DNA from: Roseiarcus sp050012775
Lineage (GTDB): Bacteria > Pseudomonadota > Alphaproteobacteria > Rhizobiales > Beijerinckiaceae
NCBI GenBank assembly: GCA_050012775.1
Contig: JBEKGN010000017.1
Location: 1-64,000 of the forward strand
Direction: 5' to 3'
DNA: 64,000 nucleotides
Part shown: positions 25,719-32,982 of the stretch, piece after piece
How positions within the stretch are numbered: the stretch's first letter is position 1
Layout: the number at the start of each line of letters is the position of its first letter
Program-made: the position numbers and the translations under genes
The notes under the pieces: model-generated
The model's database searches: none
Told to the model about the DNA's origin: nothing
What the model saw: the letters and a program-made list of their open reading frames with translations, nothing else

Positions 25719-26099
25719 ATGACCTGTTCGCTGGACGAACGTCCGATCGACATGACGAACATTCTCGAGAAGCTCAAGCGCCTGTCCGCGGCCGAGGAGT
25801 TCTTCGCCGCGCTCGGCGTCGCCTATGAGGAGGCGGTCCTGCGCGTCGCGCGCCTGCATATCCTCAAGCGCATGGGCGAATATCTCAAGGGCGACGATCT
25901 CGAGGGACTGCCCGACGCGGTCGCCGCCGCGCGCGCCAAGGCGACGCTGCAACGCGCCTACGCCGATTTCGAACGCTCCTCGCCGCTCGCCGAGCGCGTG
26001 TTCCGGGTGCTCAGGGATCACGATCCGGAACGGCCGGTGGCCTCCAAGACCGCCTTCGTCGCGTTCGACGAAATCGCGCCGCTGCCGCCGGCGCCTTGA
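25719..26099 (+). CDS. nifW: NifW, nitrogenase-stabilising/protective protein
   Basis: 126 residues from ATG 25719 with TAGGGAG upstream; ATG 25752 (MTNILEKLKRLSAAEEFF) would match the usual family start, so the first 11 residues may be extra. The block LSAAEEFFAALGVAYEE and LHILKRMGEYL are typical of NifW, which binds the MoFe protein and helps its maturation in air. Last gene before a palindromic repeat. Confidence 0.93.
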   Translation: MTCSLDERPIDMTNILEKLKRLSAAEEFFAALGVAYEEAVLRVARLHILKRMGEYLKGDDLEGLPDAVAAARAKATLQRAYADFERSSPLAERVFRVLRDHDPERPVASKTAFVAFDEIAPLPPAP

Positions 26100-26106
26100 G
26101 CGAGGC

Positions 26107-26194
26107 GCCGCCCTCATCCGGCCCTTCGCGCCCCCTCTCAGCGAACGAGACGTTCGCCTGACACCCGCAAGCGGGAGAGCGGTCGGGGTGAGGT
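26107..26194. repeat. Diverged GC-rich repeat after nifW
   Basis: The stretch reads CCCCCTCTCAGCGAACGAGACG ... ACCCGCAAGCGGGAGAGCGG ... GGGGTGAGGTG in parts of 20 bases or fewer: CCCCTCTCAGCG, CCCGCAAGCGGGAGAG and GGGGTGAGGTG. It has the same CCGCAAGCGG core and GGGTGAGG tail as the repeats at 12668 and 21689, and stands at another operon boundary. Confidence 0.55.
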
Positions 26195-26270
26195 GCGCGC
26201 GAAACGCTCACGGCCCGCCAATTTCATCCTCGATATCGCAAGACCCCGCCGACGCGACGCGACGACGTCG

Positions 26271-26286
26271 TGTCGCGTTCCCGACA
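26271..26286. promoter_or_regulatory. NifA upstream activator site of fixA
   Basis: TGTCGCGTTCCCGACA, again TGTCG-N6-CGACA. It ends 86 bases before the -24 GG. Confidence 0.87.
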
Positions 26287-26371
26287 GCTCCGCGTCGGAG
26301 GGCGCCGCGCCTTCCCCGCGTATTTCCTGAATCGCAAGTAATTTCAGCGTGTTGATCGCCTTCGCGCGGCG

Positions 26372-26386
26372 TGGCACGGCGCATGC
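26372..26386 (+). promoter_or_regulatory. Sigma-54 promoter of fixABCX
   Basis: TGGCACGGCGCATGC, GG and GC ten bases apart, 35 bases before the fixA ATG. Confidence 0.9.
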
Positions 26387-26420
26387 GTGGACGGGCCGAG
26401 ATCTTCGCCGCGGAGGCCCC

Positions 26421-27272
26421 ATGCATTTCGTCGTTTGCATCAAGCAGGTTCCGGATTCGGCGCAGATCCGTGTCCACCCCGTCACCAACACGATCATGCG
26501 CCAAGGGGTGCCGACGATCATCAACCCCTACGATCTGTTCGCGCTGGAAACGGCGCTGCGGCTGCGCGACGAGCACGGCGGCGAAGTGACGACGCTGACG
26601 ATGGGCCCGCCCTCTGCCGAGGACGCGTTGCGCAAGGCGCTCACCTTCGGCGCGGACCGCGCGGTGCTGCTCACCGACCGCTTCTTCGCCGGTTCCGACA
26701 CTTTGGCAACGAGTTACGCGCTCGCCCAGGCGATCCGCAAGATCGGCGAGACCTGGGGGGCGCCCGACATCGTGTTCGCCGGCAAGCAGACGATCGACGG
26801 CGACACGGCGCAGGTCGGCCCGGGCATCGCGCGCCGTCTCGACCTCAATCAGCTCACCTATATCTCCAAGGTGACCGGCGTCGACGCCGCGGCGCGCTCG
26901 ATCGATCTGGAGCGGCGCGCCGAAGGCGGAACGCAGGTTCTGCGCTCCGCATTGCCGTGCCTTGTCACCATGCTCGAGGGCTCGGCCGAAATCCGGCGCG
27001 GCGGCTTCACCGACGCCTTGCGCGCAGCGCGCGCCGAGATCGTCACGTGGAGCGCGGCTGCGGCGGGCATCGAGGACTTGCAGAAATGCGGCCTGCGCGG
27101 CTCGCCGACCGTGGTCAAGCGCGTGTTCGCGCCGACGCCGCGCGCCGACAAGGCCAAGGCGATCGAGCCGAAGCCGCGCGCCAAGGAAACCGCCGAAGAC
27201 CTGATCGCCGCGTTGTTCGAGGCCAAGCCGGCGCTCGCCGGCGACCTCGAACGGCTCGCGGCGGGATTGTGA
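26421..27272 (+). CDS. fixA: FixA, electron transfer flavoprotein beta subunit
   Basis: 283 residues from ATG 26421 (CGGAGG upstream). With FixB it forms an ETF that bifurcates electrons from NADH, sending one pair through FixCX towards quinone and the other to ferredoxin or flavodoxin for nitrogenase. Family features: MHFVVCIKQVPDSAQIRV at the start, LTMGPPSAEDALRKALTFGADRAVLL, and GKQTIDGDTAQVGP, which binds nucleotide. First gene of the fix operon. Confidence 0.97.
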   Translation: MHFVVCIKQVPDSAQIRVHPVTNTIMRQGVPTIINPYDLFALETALRLRDEHGGEVTTLTMGPPSAEDALRKALTFGADRAVLLTDRFFAGSDTLATSYALAQAIRKIGETWGAPDIVFAGKQTIDGDTAQVGPGIARRLDLNQLTYISKVTGVDAAARSIDLERRAEGGTQVLRSALPCLVTMLEGSAEIRRGGFTDALRAARAEIVTWSAAAAGIEDLQKCGLRGSPTVVKRVFAPTPRADKAKAIEPKPRAKETAEDLIAALFEAKPALAGDLERLAAGL

Positions 27273-27283
27273 GGAGACAAGCG

Positions 27284-28390
27284 ATGTCCGATACGCCCCC
27301 TCCCGCCACGTCCGCGCCCAGCCGCGCGGCTATGAAGAAAGAGCTGCCCGAGCGCTTCAAGGCCCACAAGAACGTCTGGGTGATGGTCGAACTCGAACGC
27401 GGTCAGGTTCACCCGGTCTCCTGGGAGCTGATGGGCGAAGGCCGCAAGCTCGCCCACAAGCTGGGCGTCGAGCTCGCCGCGGTCGTCGTCGGCGCGCCGG
27501 GTATGGGAACGCGCGAGGCGGCGGCGGAAAGCTTCGTCTACGGCGCCGACATCGCCTATCTCGTCGAGAACCCGATCCTCGCGGACTATCGCAACGAGTC
27601 CTATACGAAGACGCTCACCGACCTCGTCGACGCCCATAAGCCGGAAATTCTGCTGCTCGGCGCCACCAACCTCGGGCGCGATCTCGCCGGCTCGGTCGCC
27701 ACGACGCTGCTCACCGGCCTCACCGCCGATTGCACCGAACTCGCGGTCGACGCCGACAAGTCGCTCGCGGCGACGCGGCCAACCTTCGGCGGCTCGCTGC
27801 TGTGCACGATCTACACGCTCAACACCCGGCCGCAGATGGCGACCGTGCGCCCGCGCGTCATGCCGACGCCTGCGCGCCAGGAAGGACGCGCGGGCCGCAT
27901 CGTCGAACACGCGGTCGATCTCAGGGAGGACAGCATCGTCACCAAGGTGCTGTCCTTCCTGCCCGATCGCGCCTCGCAAAAGTCCAATCTCGCCTTCGCC
28001 GACGTGGTCGTGGCCGGCGGGCTCGGGCTGCAGAGCGCCGAGAACCTGCAATTGGTGCGCGCGCTCGCCGGCGTGCTCGGCGGCGAATGGGGGTGTTCGC
28101 GGCCCTGCGTGCAAAAAGGCTGGGCGCCGGCGGATCGGCAGATCGGCCAGACCGGCAAGACGATCCGGCCGAAGCTCTATATCGCCGCGGGCATTTCCGG
28201 CGCGATCCAGCACCGCGTCGGCGTCGAAGGCGCCGATCTCATCGTCGCCATCAACACCGACCGCAACGCGCCGATTCTCGATATCGCCCATTTCGCGGTG
28301 GCGACCGACGCCGTCCGCTTTCTGCCGGCGCTGACCGAAGCGTTCCGCGCGCGCGTTTCCCTGCATTCGCGCGACCGGCTGGCCGGCTGA
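27284..28390 (+). CDS. fixB: FixB, electron transfer flavoprotein alpha subunit
   Basis: 368 residues from ATG 27284 (GAGGAGACAAGCG upstream), 11 bases after fixA. The N-terminus has an extension of about 28 residues before NVWVMVELERG. The FAD-binding C-terminal domain shows VVAGGLGLQSAENL, the GCSRPCVQKGWAPADRQIGQTG block and LYIAAGISGAIQHRVGV. Partner of FixA in the bifurcating complex. Confidence 0.97.
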   Translation: MSDTPPPATSAPSRAAMKKELPERFKAHKNVWVMVELERGQVHPVSWELMGEGRKLAHKLGVELAAVVVGAPGMGTREAAAESFVYGADIAYLVENPILADYRNESYTKTLTDLVDAHKPEILLLGATNLGRDLAGSVATTLLTGLTADCTELAVDADKSLAATRPTFGGSLLCTIYTLNTRPQMATVRPRVMPTPARQEGRAGRIVEHAVDLREDSIVTKVLSFLPDRASQKSNLAFADVVVAGGLGLQSAENLQLVRALAGVLGGEWGCSRPCVQKGWAPADRQIGQTGKTIRPKLYIAAGISGAIQHRVGVEGADLIVAINTDRNAPILDIAHFAVATDAVRFLPALTEAFRARVSLHSRDRLAG

Positions 28391-28401
28391 GGAGAAAAGC
28401 C

Positions 28402-29706
28402 ATGGTCGAAAAATTCGATTGCATCGTCGTCGGCGCCGGCATGTCCGGCAACGCCGCCGCGTACACCCTGGCCAAGCGCGGCCTTTCCGTCCTGCAGCTC
28501 GAGCGCGGCGAATACGCGGGCTCGAAGAACGTGCAGGGCGCGATCATGTACGCCGACATGCTCGAGGCGATCATCCCCGACTTTCGCGAGGACGCGCCGC
28601 TCGAGCGCCATCTGATCGAACAGCGCTTCTGGATGATGAGCGAAGCCGCGCACACCGGCATGCACTATCGCTCCGACGCGTTCAACGAAGCCAGGCCGAA
28701 CCGCTACACGATCCTTCGCTCGCAGTTCGACAAATGGTTCTCGCGCAAGGTCCGCGAGGCGGGCGCGCTGGTGCTGACCGAGACGACCGCGCTGGAACTG
28801 ATCTTCGACGCCTATGGCGCATGCGTCGGCGTGCGCACGGACCGCGAGGACGGGATCGTCCACGGCGACGTCGTCGTGCTCGCCGAAGGCGTCAACGGAT
28901 TGCTCGGCAGTCGCGCCGGCCTTCGCCAGCCTCCCAAAGCCGATCATGTCGCGCTCGCCGTCAAGGAAATGCATTTCCTTCCCGCCGAGACGATCGAGGC
29001 GCGCTTCAATGTGAAGGGCGACGAGGGCGTCGTCATCGAGGCCGTGGGCGCGATCTCGCGCGGCATGACCGGGATGGGCTTCATCTACTCCAACAAGGAA
29101 TGCCTCTCGGTCGGCATCGGTTGCCTGGTGTCGGATTTCGCGCGCAGCGGCCAGACGCCCTACGGGCTGCTCGAGGCGTTCAAGGCCCATCCTTCGGTCA
29201 AGCCGCTGCTGGAAGGCTCGGAAGTGAAGGAATACGCCGCCCATCTCATTCCCGAAGGCGGCTACAAGGCGGTGCCGCAGCTCTGCGGCGACGGCTGGGT
29301 CGTGGTCGGCGACGCCGCGCAGCTCAACAACGCGATCCATCGCGAAGGCTCGAATCTCGCGATGACCTCGGGCCGCATCGCCGCCGAGGCGATCTTCCAG
29401 ATCAAGAGCCGCCGGGAAAAAATGACCAGGGACAATCTGGCGCGCTATCCCAAGGCGCTCGAAGACTCCTTCGTGATGAAGGACCTGCGCAAGTACCGCG
29501 ACATGCCGGCGCTGCTGCACACCAATTCGCGCAACTTCTTCCTCACCTATCCCGAACTCGTGGCCAAGGCGATGGAGAGCTTCCTGCGCGTCGACGGCAC
29601 GCCCAAGCGCGAAAAGGAGACGACCACGATCGCCGCCTTCCGCAAGGCGCGCGGGTGGAGCGGCCTGTTCGGCGACGCCTTCAAACTCGCGCGCGCCTGG
29701 CGCTGA
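28402..29706 (+). CDS. fixC: FixC, ETF-quinone oxidoreductase-like flavoprotein
   Basis: 434 residues from ATG 28402 with GAGGAGAAAAGCC upstream. FAD-binding GAGMSGNAAAYTLAKRG at the start and VVVGDAAQLNNAIHREGSNLAM in the second half. It resembles ETF:ubiquinone oxidoreductase but lacks its C-terminal Fe-S part, which FixX provides. It receives the high-potential electrons in the FixABCX complex at the membrane. Confidence 0.97.
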   Translation: MVEKFDCIVVGAGMSGNAAAYTLAKRGLSVLQLERGEYAGSKNVQGAIMYADMLEAIIPDFREDAPLERHLIEQRFWMMSEAAHTGMHYRSDAFNEARPNRYTILRSQFDKWFSRKVREAGALVLTETTALELIFDAYGACVGVRTDREDGIVHGDVVVLAEGVNGLLGSRAGLRQPPKADHVALAVKEMHFLPAETIEARFNVKGDEGVVIEAVGAISRGMTGMGFIYSNKECLSVGIGCLVSDFARSGQTPYGLLEAFKAHPSVKPLLEGSEVKEYAAHLIPEGGYKAVPQLCGDGWVVVGDAAQLNNAIHREGSNLAMTSGRIAAEAIFQIKSRREKMTRDNLARYPKALEDSFVMKDLRKYRDMPALLHTNSRNFFLTYPELVAKAMESFLRVDGTPKREKETTTIAAFRKARGWSGLFGDAFKLARAWR

Positions 29707-29722
29707 ATCGCAGGAGAAGCCG

Positions 29723-30019
29723 ATGAGCAAGCCCGAAGAAGTCCGCGTCGAAGAGAAGCTCTATCAGAACCGCTATGTCGTCGACGGCGGCCGCAGCCAT
29801 ATCCGCGTCGTTTCGCGCGGCAAGCCTTCCGCCAATCTCATGGCGATGACCACGCTGTGCCCGGCCGGGTGCTATACGCTCACCGAGGCCGGACAAGTCG
29901 AGGTCGCGCCCGACGGCTGCTTCGAATGCGGCACGTGCCGCGTCATGTGCGAGCCGTCGGGGGAGGTCGAGTGGAACTATCCGCGCGGCGGCTACGGCGT
30001 GCTGTTCAAGTTCGGCTGA
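29723..30019 (+). CDS. fixX: FixX, ferredoxin-like partner of FixC
   Basis: 98 residues from ATG 29723 (CAGGAGAAGCCG upstream). Cys ligands in CPAGCYTL and CFECGTCRVMC, then the closing block WNYPRGGYGVLFKFG typical of FixX. It completes FixC by carrying the Fe-S cluster(s) that connect to quinone. Last gene of the fix operon; the convergent molbindin gene ends 27 bases later. Confidence 0.96.
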   Translation: MSKPEEVRVEEKLYQNRYVVDGGRSHIRVVSRGKPSANLMAMTTLCPAGCYTLTEAGQVEVAPDGCFECGTCRVMCEPSGEVEWNYPRGGYGVLFKFG

Positions 30020-30046
30020 ACGGCCGGGCCCGCCCCGCCGAGCGCG

Positions 30047-30256
30047 TCACTCGACGCCGACGATGACGTCGGAAGATTTGATGACCGCGCTCGCGGGCTT
30101 GCCGACCGCAAGTCCCAGGTCTTCGACGGCTTCGTTGGTGATCGAGGCGGTGATCACGGCGCCCGACCCGATCTCGATCTTCACATGGGCGGTCGTGGCG
30201 CCCATGGTGATCGCGATCACTTTGCCCGGCAGCACATTGCGCGCGGAAAGTTTCAT
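30047..30256 (-). CDS. Molbindin, molybdate-binding TOBE/Mop protein
   Basis: 69 residues, a single Mop domain: MKLSARNVLPGKVIAITMGA, then AHVKIEIGSGAVITASITNEAVEDLGL, and KPASAVIKSSDVIVGV. Such proteins form hexamers that store or buffer molybdate/tungstate in the cytoplasm. GGAAAGG-type site (CAGGAAAGGCGCAG on the minus strand) precedes the ATG. Its place between fixX and the DUF2478 gene points to molybdenum supply for nitrogenase. Confidence 0.93.
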   Translation of the reverse strand: MKLSARNVLPGKVIAITMGATTAHVKIEIGSGAVITASITNEAVEDLGLAVGKPASAVIKSSDVIVGVE

Positions 30257-30374
30257 CGAACTGCGCCTTTCCTGTTGAAGCGATTGCGGAGCGCGAGCGC
30301 TTTGCGCGTCCTTCTTAAGGGCAGATCGCGCGCTTCGTCCATTCGTAATTGTGGCGACGCACGCGGCGCGATCG

Positions 30375-30389
30375 TGGTCCGCTTCTTGC
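30375..30389 (+). promoter_or_regulatory. Candidate sigma-54 promoter before the DUF2478 gene
   Basis: TGGTCCGCTTCTTGC has GG and GC ten bases apart and a good TTGC, but TCC instead of CAC in the -24 half. It lies 61 bases before the ATG. The only NifA site nearby is downstream of it. Confidence 0.55.
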
Positions 30390-30423
30390 GGCGTTTCGGG
30401 CGCTGCCGCGAAGGCGGCCGCAT

Positions 30424-30439
30424 TGTCGGCTTTGCGACA
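30424..30439. promoter_or_regulatory. NifA-type site directly before the DUF2478 gene
   Basis: TGTCGGCTTTGCGACA has the full TGTCG-N6-CGACA form. It ends 11 bases before the ATG, within the leader and just ahead of the AAAGGAGGG ribosome binding site, downstream of the candidate -24/-12. It could act on that promoter from downstream or on the divergent molbindin gene 168 bases away. Confidence 0.65.
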
Positions 30440-30450
30440 AAGGAGGGACC

Positions 30451-30999
30451 ATGGACGCCGCGCATATCGATCCGAACCGTCTCGCCGCGATCGTCTACGA
30501 CGACGGCGTCGCCGTCGACGCGCTGATGTCGGCTTTCGCGCGCGAACTTGTCGAGGCCGGCGTCGCCGCGCGCGGCGTCGTTCAACTGCCGCCGGAGGAG
30601 GGGGGCTGCGGCCCTCGCGCGCCGATGCGGCTGCAGGACGTCGAAACGGGCGAAATCATTCCGCTGTGCCAGGATCTCGGACCGGGCGCGGGAAGCTGCT
30701 GCCTCGATCCTTCAGCCCTCGCCGGCGCTTCGGCGCGGCTGCGTCTCGCCGCGATGCAGCCGTCGGACATTGTGTTCTTCTCCAAATTCGGCAAGCAGGA
30801 GGCCAACGGCGGCGGCTTTCGCGCCGAGCTCGCCTTCGCCGTCGGCGAAGGGCGCACGACACTGACCGCGGTCAAGCGCGGCCTCGTTCCCAACTGGCTG
30901 CAATTCACCGGCGGCTTGGGGACCCTGCTCGATCATCGCCTGTGGGTCGTGCGAAACTGGTGGGCGGAAATCTCGATCGCGCCGGCCAGAGCCGCCTGA
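30451..30999 (+). CDS. DUF2478 family protein, molybdenum-associated
   Basis: 182 residues from ATG 30451 with a strong AAAGGAGGGACC site; the frame is open back to 30349. Features: LAAIVYDDGVAVDALMSAFARELVEAGVAARGVVQ at the start (given in part: AAIVYDDG and GVAARGVVQL), and DIVFFSKFGKQEANGGGFRAE in the middle, matching DUF2478. The family often lies beside molybdate transport and nif genes and has an NTPase-like core, but its function is not proven. An unusual GCCLD segment (GSCCLDPSALA) holds two adjacent Cys. Probably linked to Mo handling for nitrogenase. Confidence 0.8.
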   Translation: MDAAHIDPNRLAAIVYDDGVAVDALMSAFARELVEAGVAARGVVQLPPEEGGCGPRAPMRLQDVETGEIIPLCQDLGPGAGSCCLDPSALAGASARLRLAAMQPSDIVFFSKFGKQEANGGGFRAELAFAVGEGRTTLTAVKRGLVPNWLQFTGGLGTLLDHRLWVVRNWWAEISIAPARAA

Positions 31000-31211
31000 A
31001 CACGAACGTCGCTGGCGAGAGCCGATCGTTCGTCGCGGCGGGTCGGAAACGGCGATCGACGGGCGCGGCGCCGAGCGATGCCCATGCGCCGAAACGGCCG
31101 ATCTCCTCTCCGTCATGAGGAGCTCTGCGACGCGGCTTCGCCTTGTTCGCTGCGGCGTCGCTTTTCCAGCGTCTCCCAACTCGGCCCAAACGGATTCCTG
31201 GCGGATAAGGC
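31000..31211. other. Intergenic region after the nif cluster
   Basis: No gene or clear terminator seen. It leads into the integrase remnant; composition is slightly less GC-rich than in the nif genes. Confidence 0.35.
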
Positions 31212-31649
31212 TCACGCGAATCCGTTCCGACAAAAACCTACGTCCGCCGCGTCAAACGCGATCAACCATGATCGGCTGCGCCATGGAAAACGCTCGACGG
31301 CCACGTGACTGCATTGGGCAGAGCTTGCCCGACGCTTGTGGCGAGGTCTGACGCCGAAGCGCTGTTCGACTTGGCCTGACAGGGCCCGGTCCGCGACAGC
31401 GGCGCGCTTCAGGGTTTCGATTTGTTCCGAGGCGACGGCGAGCATAATCGCCTGCGCTTCGGACGGCGACAGCTCGCCTCGACGGACTTCTGCCAGAATG
31501 GGTTCACTCATATGCGTCAAGATCGCCGCCGGCCGGCGCGCTTCGTCGAGGTCTTTCGCGCCGAGGCTGACGATCAGGACGCCGCTGGGTCCATTTCCCG
31601 GCGCGGCGGGGACTCGTCGGCGCCAATGGTATACGGCGCCGCGACGCAA
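31212..31649 (-). pseudogene. Truncated tyrosine integrase, N-terminal part
   Basis: The 145-residue frame begins MRRGAVYHWRRRVPAAPG and continues IVSLGAKDLDEARRPAAIL and ILAEVRRGELSPSEAQAIML. This is the pattern of the N-terminal (DUF6538/SAM-like) part of phage-type integrases: R-x-x-[GA]-x-[YF]-x-[FW]-RRRVP, then SLGT-x-D-x-x-EAR. After about residue 85 the similarity stops, and there is no catalytic domain with R-H-R-Y. It starts 76 bases from the 3' end of tRNA-Gln, the usual place for an integrase next to its attachment site. So it is a remnant of an integrated element. Confidence 0.6.
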
Positions 31650-31725
31650 GACACGGCGGCAGACCGGCTTTTCCCTAGCGACCTAGGCGGATAATACGTT
31701 ATCTTTCAAACTCTTAGGATGCGGT

Positions 31726-31799
31726 TGGCTGGGGGACCTGGATTCGAACCAAGATTGACGGAGTCAGAGTCCGCAGTTCTACCGTTGAACTATCCCCCA
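31726..31799 (-). tRNA. tRNA-Gln (anticodon CTG)
   Basis: The minus strand folds as a 74-base tRNA: acceptor TGGGGGA/TCCCCCA, D stem GTTC/GAAC, anticodon stem-loop GCGGA-CTCTGAC-TCCGT with anticodon CTG, T arm CTTGG-TTCGAAT-CCAGG, discriminator G and an encoded CCA. It reads CAG glutamine codons. The 3' end at 31726 faces the integrase remnant. Confidence 0.95.
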
Positions 31800-31831
31800 A
31801 AAAGACGCCGAACGCCTTGGGCCGCGCCGGG

Positions 31832-31860
31832 TAGATAGCGAAGCCGCGCGGCGGAGGCAA
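31832..31860 (-). promoter_or_regulatory. Sigma-70-type promoter of tRNA-Gln
   Basis: On the minus strand TTGCCT (31855-31860) and TATCTA (31832-31837) are 17 bases apart, which puts the transcript start about 25 bases before the mature tRNA 5' end. Confidence 0.6.
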
Positions 31861-31962
31861 GTGCCTGGCGCGACCGAGGCCGGCTCGGGCAAGGGCGCCA
31901 ATGCCGCAATCGAGGGCCACGCGTCTTGCCTTCTGCCGCTAATTGATTAGATTATATGCATC

Positions 31963-32982
31963 ATGATACTTGCGCAGAATTTAGGCAATATCCCGGTCGC
32001 GCCACATCGCCTGGGGCCGATCGGATTGGATGGCGGCGCGATGCTCGCGCCGATGTCGGGAGTGAGCGATCTCGGCATGCGGCGCGCCGCGAGCCGCTTC
32101 GGCGCGACTCTGGTGTTTTCCGAAATGGTGGCGAGCCAGATCTTCCTCGACGGCGACGGGGAGAGTCGTTTGCGCGCGCAGGGCGATGGCGTCGCCTCGC
32201 ACGCCGTGCAACTCGTCGGGCGGGAGCCGGGCGCGATGGGCGAAGCGGCGCGGCGCGTCGAGGGCGCGGGCGCTCGCGTCGTCGACATCAACATGGGGTG
32301 TCCGGCCCGGCGCGTCGCCGGCGGTCTGGCGGGATGCGCGCTGATGCGCGATCTCGATCACGCCTCGCGCATCATCGAGTCGGTCGTCGCGGCGGTCAGT
32401 GCGCCCGTGACCGTCAAAATGCGGCTCGGATGGGACGAGGACGAGCGCAATGCCGCGCGTTTGGCGCGCCGCGCCGAGCAGGCGGGCGCCGCGATGATCA
32501 CGGTTCACGGACGAACGCGGCGCCAGTTCTACGACGGGCGCGCCGATTGGCGCGCCGTCGGGGAGGTCGTCGCCGAGGTTGGCGTTCCCGTCGTCGTCAA
32601 CGGCGATTGCCGCAGCCTTGAGGACGCCCGCGCGATGCTCGCGGCCTCGGGAGCGCGCGCCGTGATGATCGGCCGCGCCGCGATCGGCGCGCCCTGGATC
32701 GTCGGCTCGATCGCGCGCGCCCTGCAAAGCGGCGCGGCGCTCAGCGAACCGCCGCTCGACGAGCGTCGCGACGCCGCGCTGTCGCATTTGGACTCGCTGC
32801 TCGCCGCAATGGGCAGGCGCGCGGGGCTTCGTCACGCCCGCAAGCATCTGGCCGCTTACGCTGAAAAGGCGGGCGCCGCGCCGGCGATCCGGTCGGCGCT
32901 GGTGACGAGCGAGGATGCGGACGTCGCCATGGGACTTTTGGCGCGCGCTTTCGAAGGCGCCGAGGACAGGGAGGCGGCATGA
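31963..32982 (+). CDS. dusB: DusB, tRNA-dihydrouridine synthase (NifR3)
   Basis: 339 residues. FMN enzyme that reduces uridines in the tRNA D-loop. Features: LAPMSGVSDLGMRRAASRFGA near the start, DINMGCPARRV with the catalytic Cys, the TVKMRLGW segment and ITVHGRTRRQFYDG. It is the first gene of the classical nifR3-ntrB-ntrC operon. ATG 31963; its end overlaps ntrB in an ATGA. Confidence 0.95.
   Translation: MILAQNLGNIPVAPHRLGPIGLDGGAMLAPMSGVSDLGMRRAASRFGATLVFSEMVASQIFLDGDGESRLRAQGDGVASHAVQLVGREPGAMGEAARRVEGAGARVVDINMGCPARRVAGGLAGCALMRDLDHASRIIESVVAAVSAPVTVKMRLGWDEDERNAARLARRAEQAGAAMITVHGRTRRQFYDGRADWRAVGEVVAEVGVPVVVNGDCRSLEDARAMLAASGARAVMIGRAAIGAPWIVGSIARALQSGAALSEPPLDERRDAALSHLDSLLAAMGRRAGLRHARKHLAAYAEKAGAAPAIRSALVTSEDADVAMGLLARAFEGAEDREAA

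Larger units (their letters stand above)
26100..26420. other. nifW-fixA intergenic control region
   Basis: No gene. It holds a diverged palindromic repeat (26107-26194), the NifA site (26271-26286), an AT-richer stretch 26325-26350 and the fixA -24/-12 promoter (26372-26386). Confidence 0.7.
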
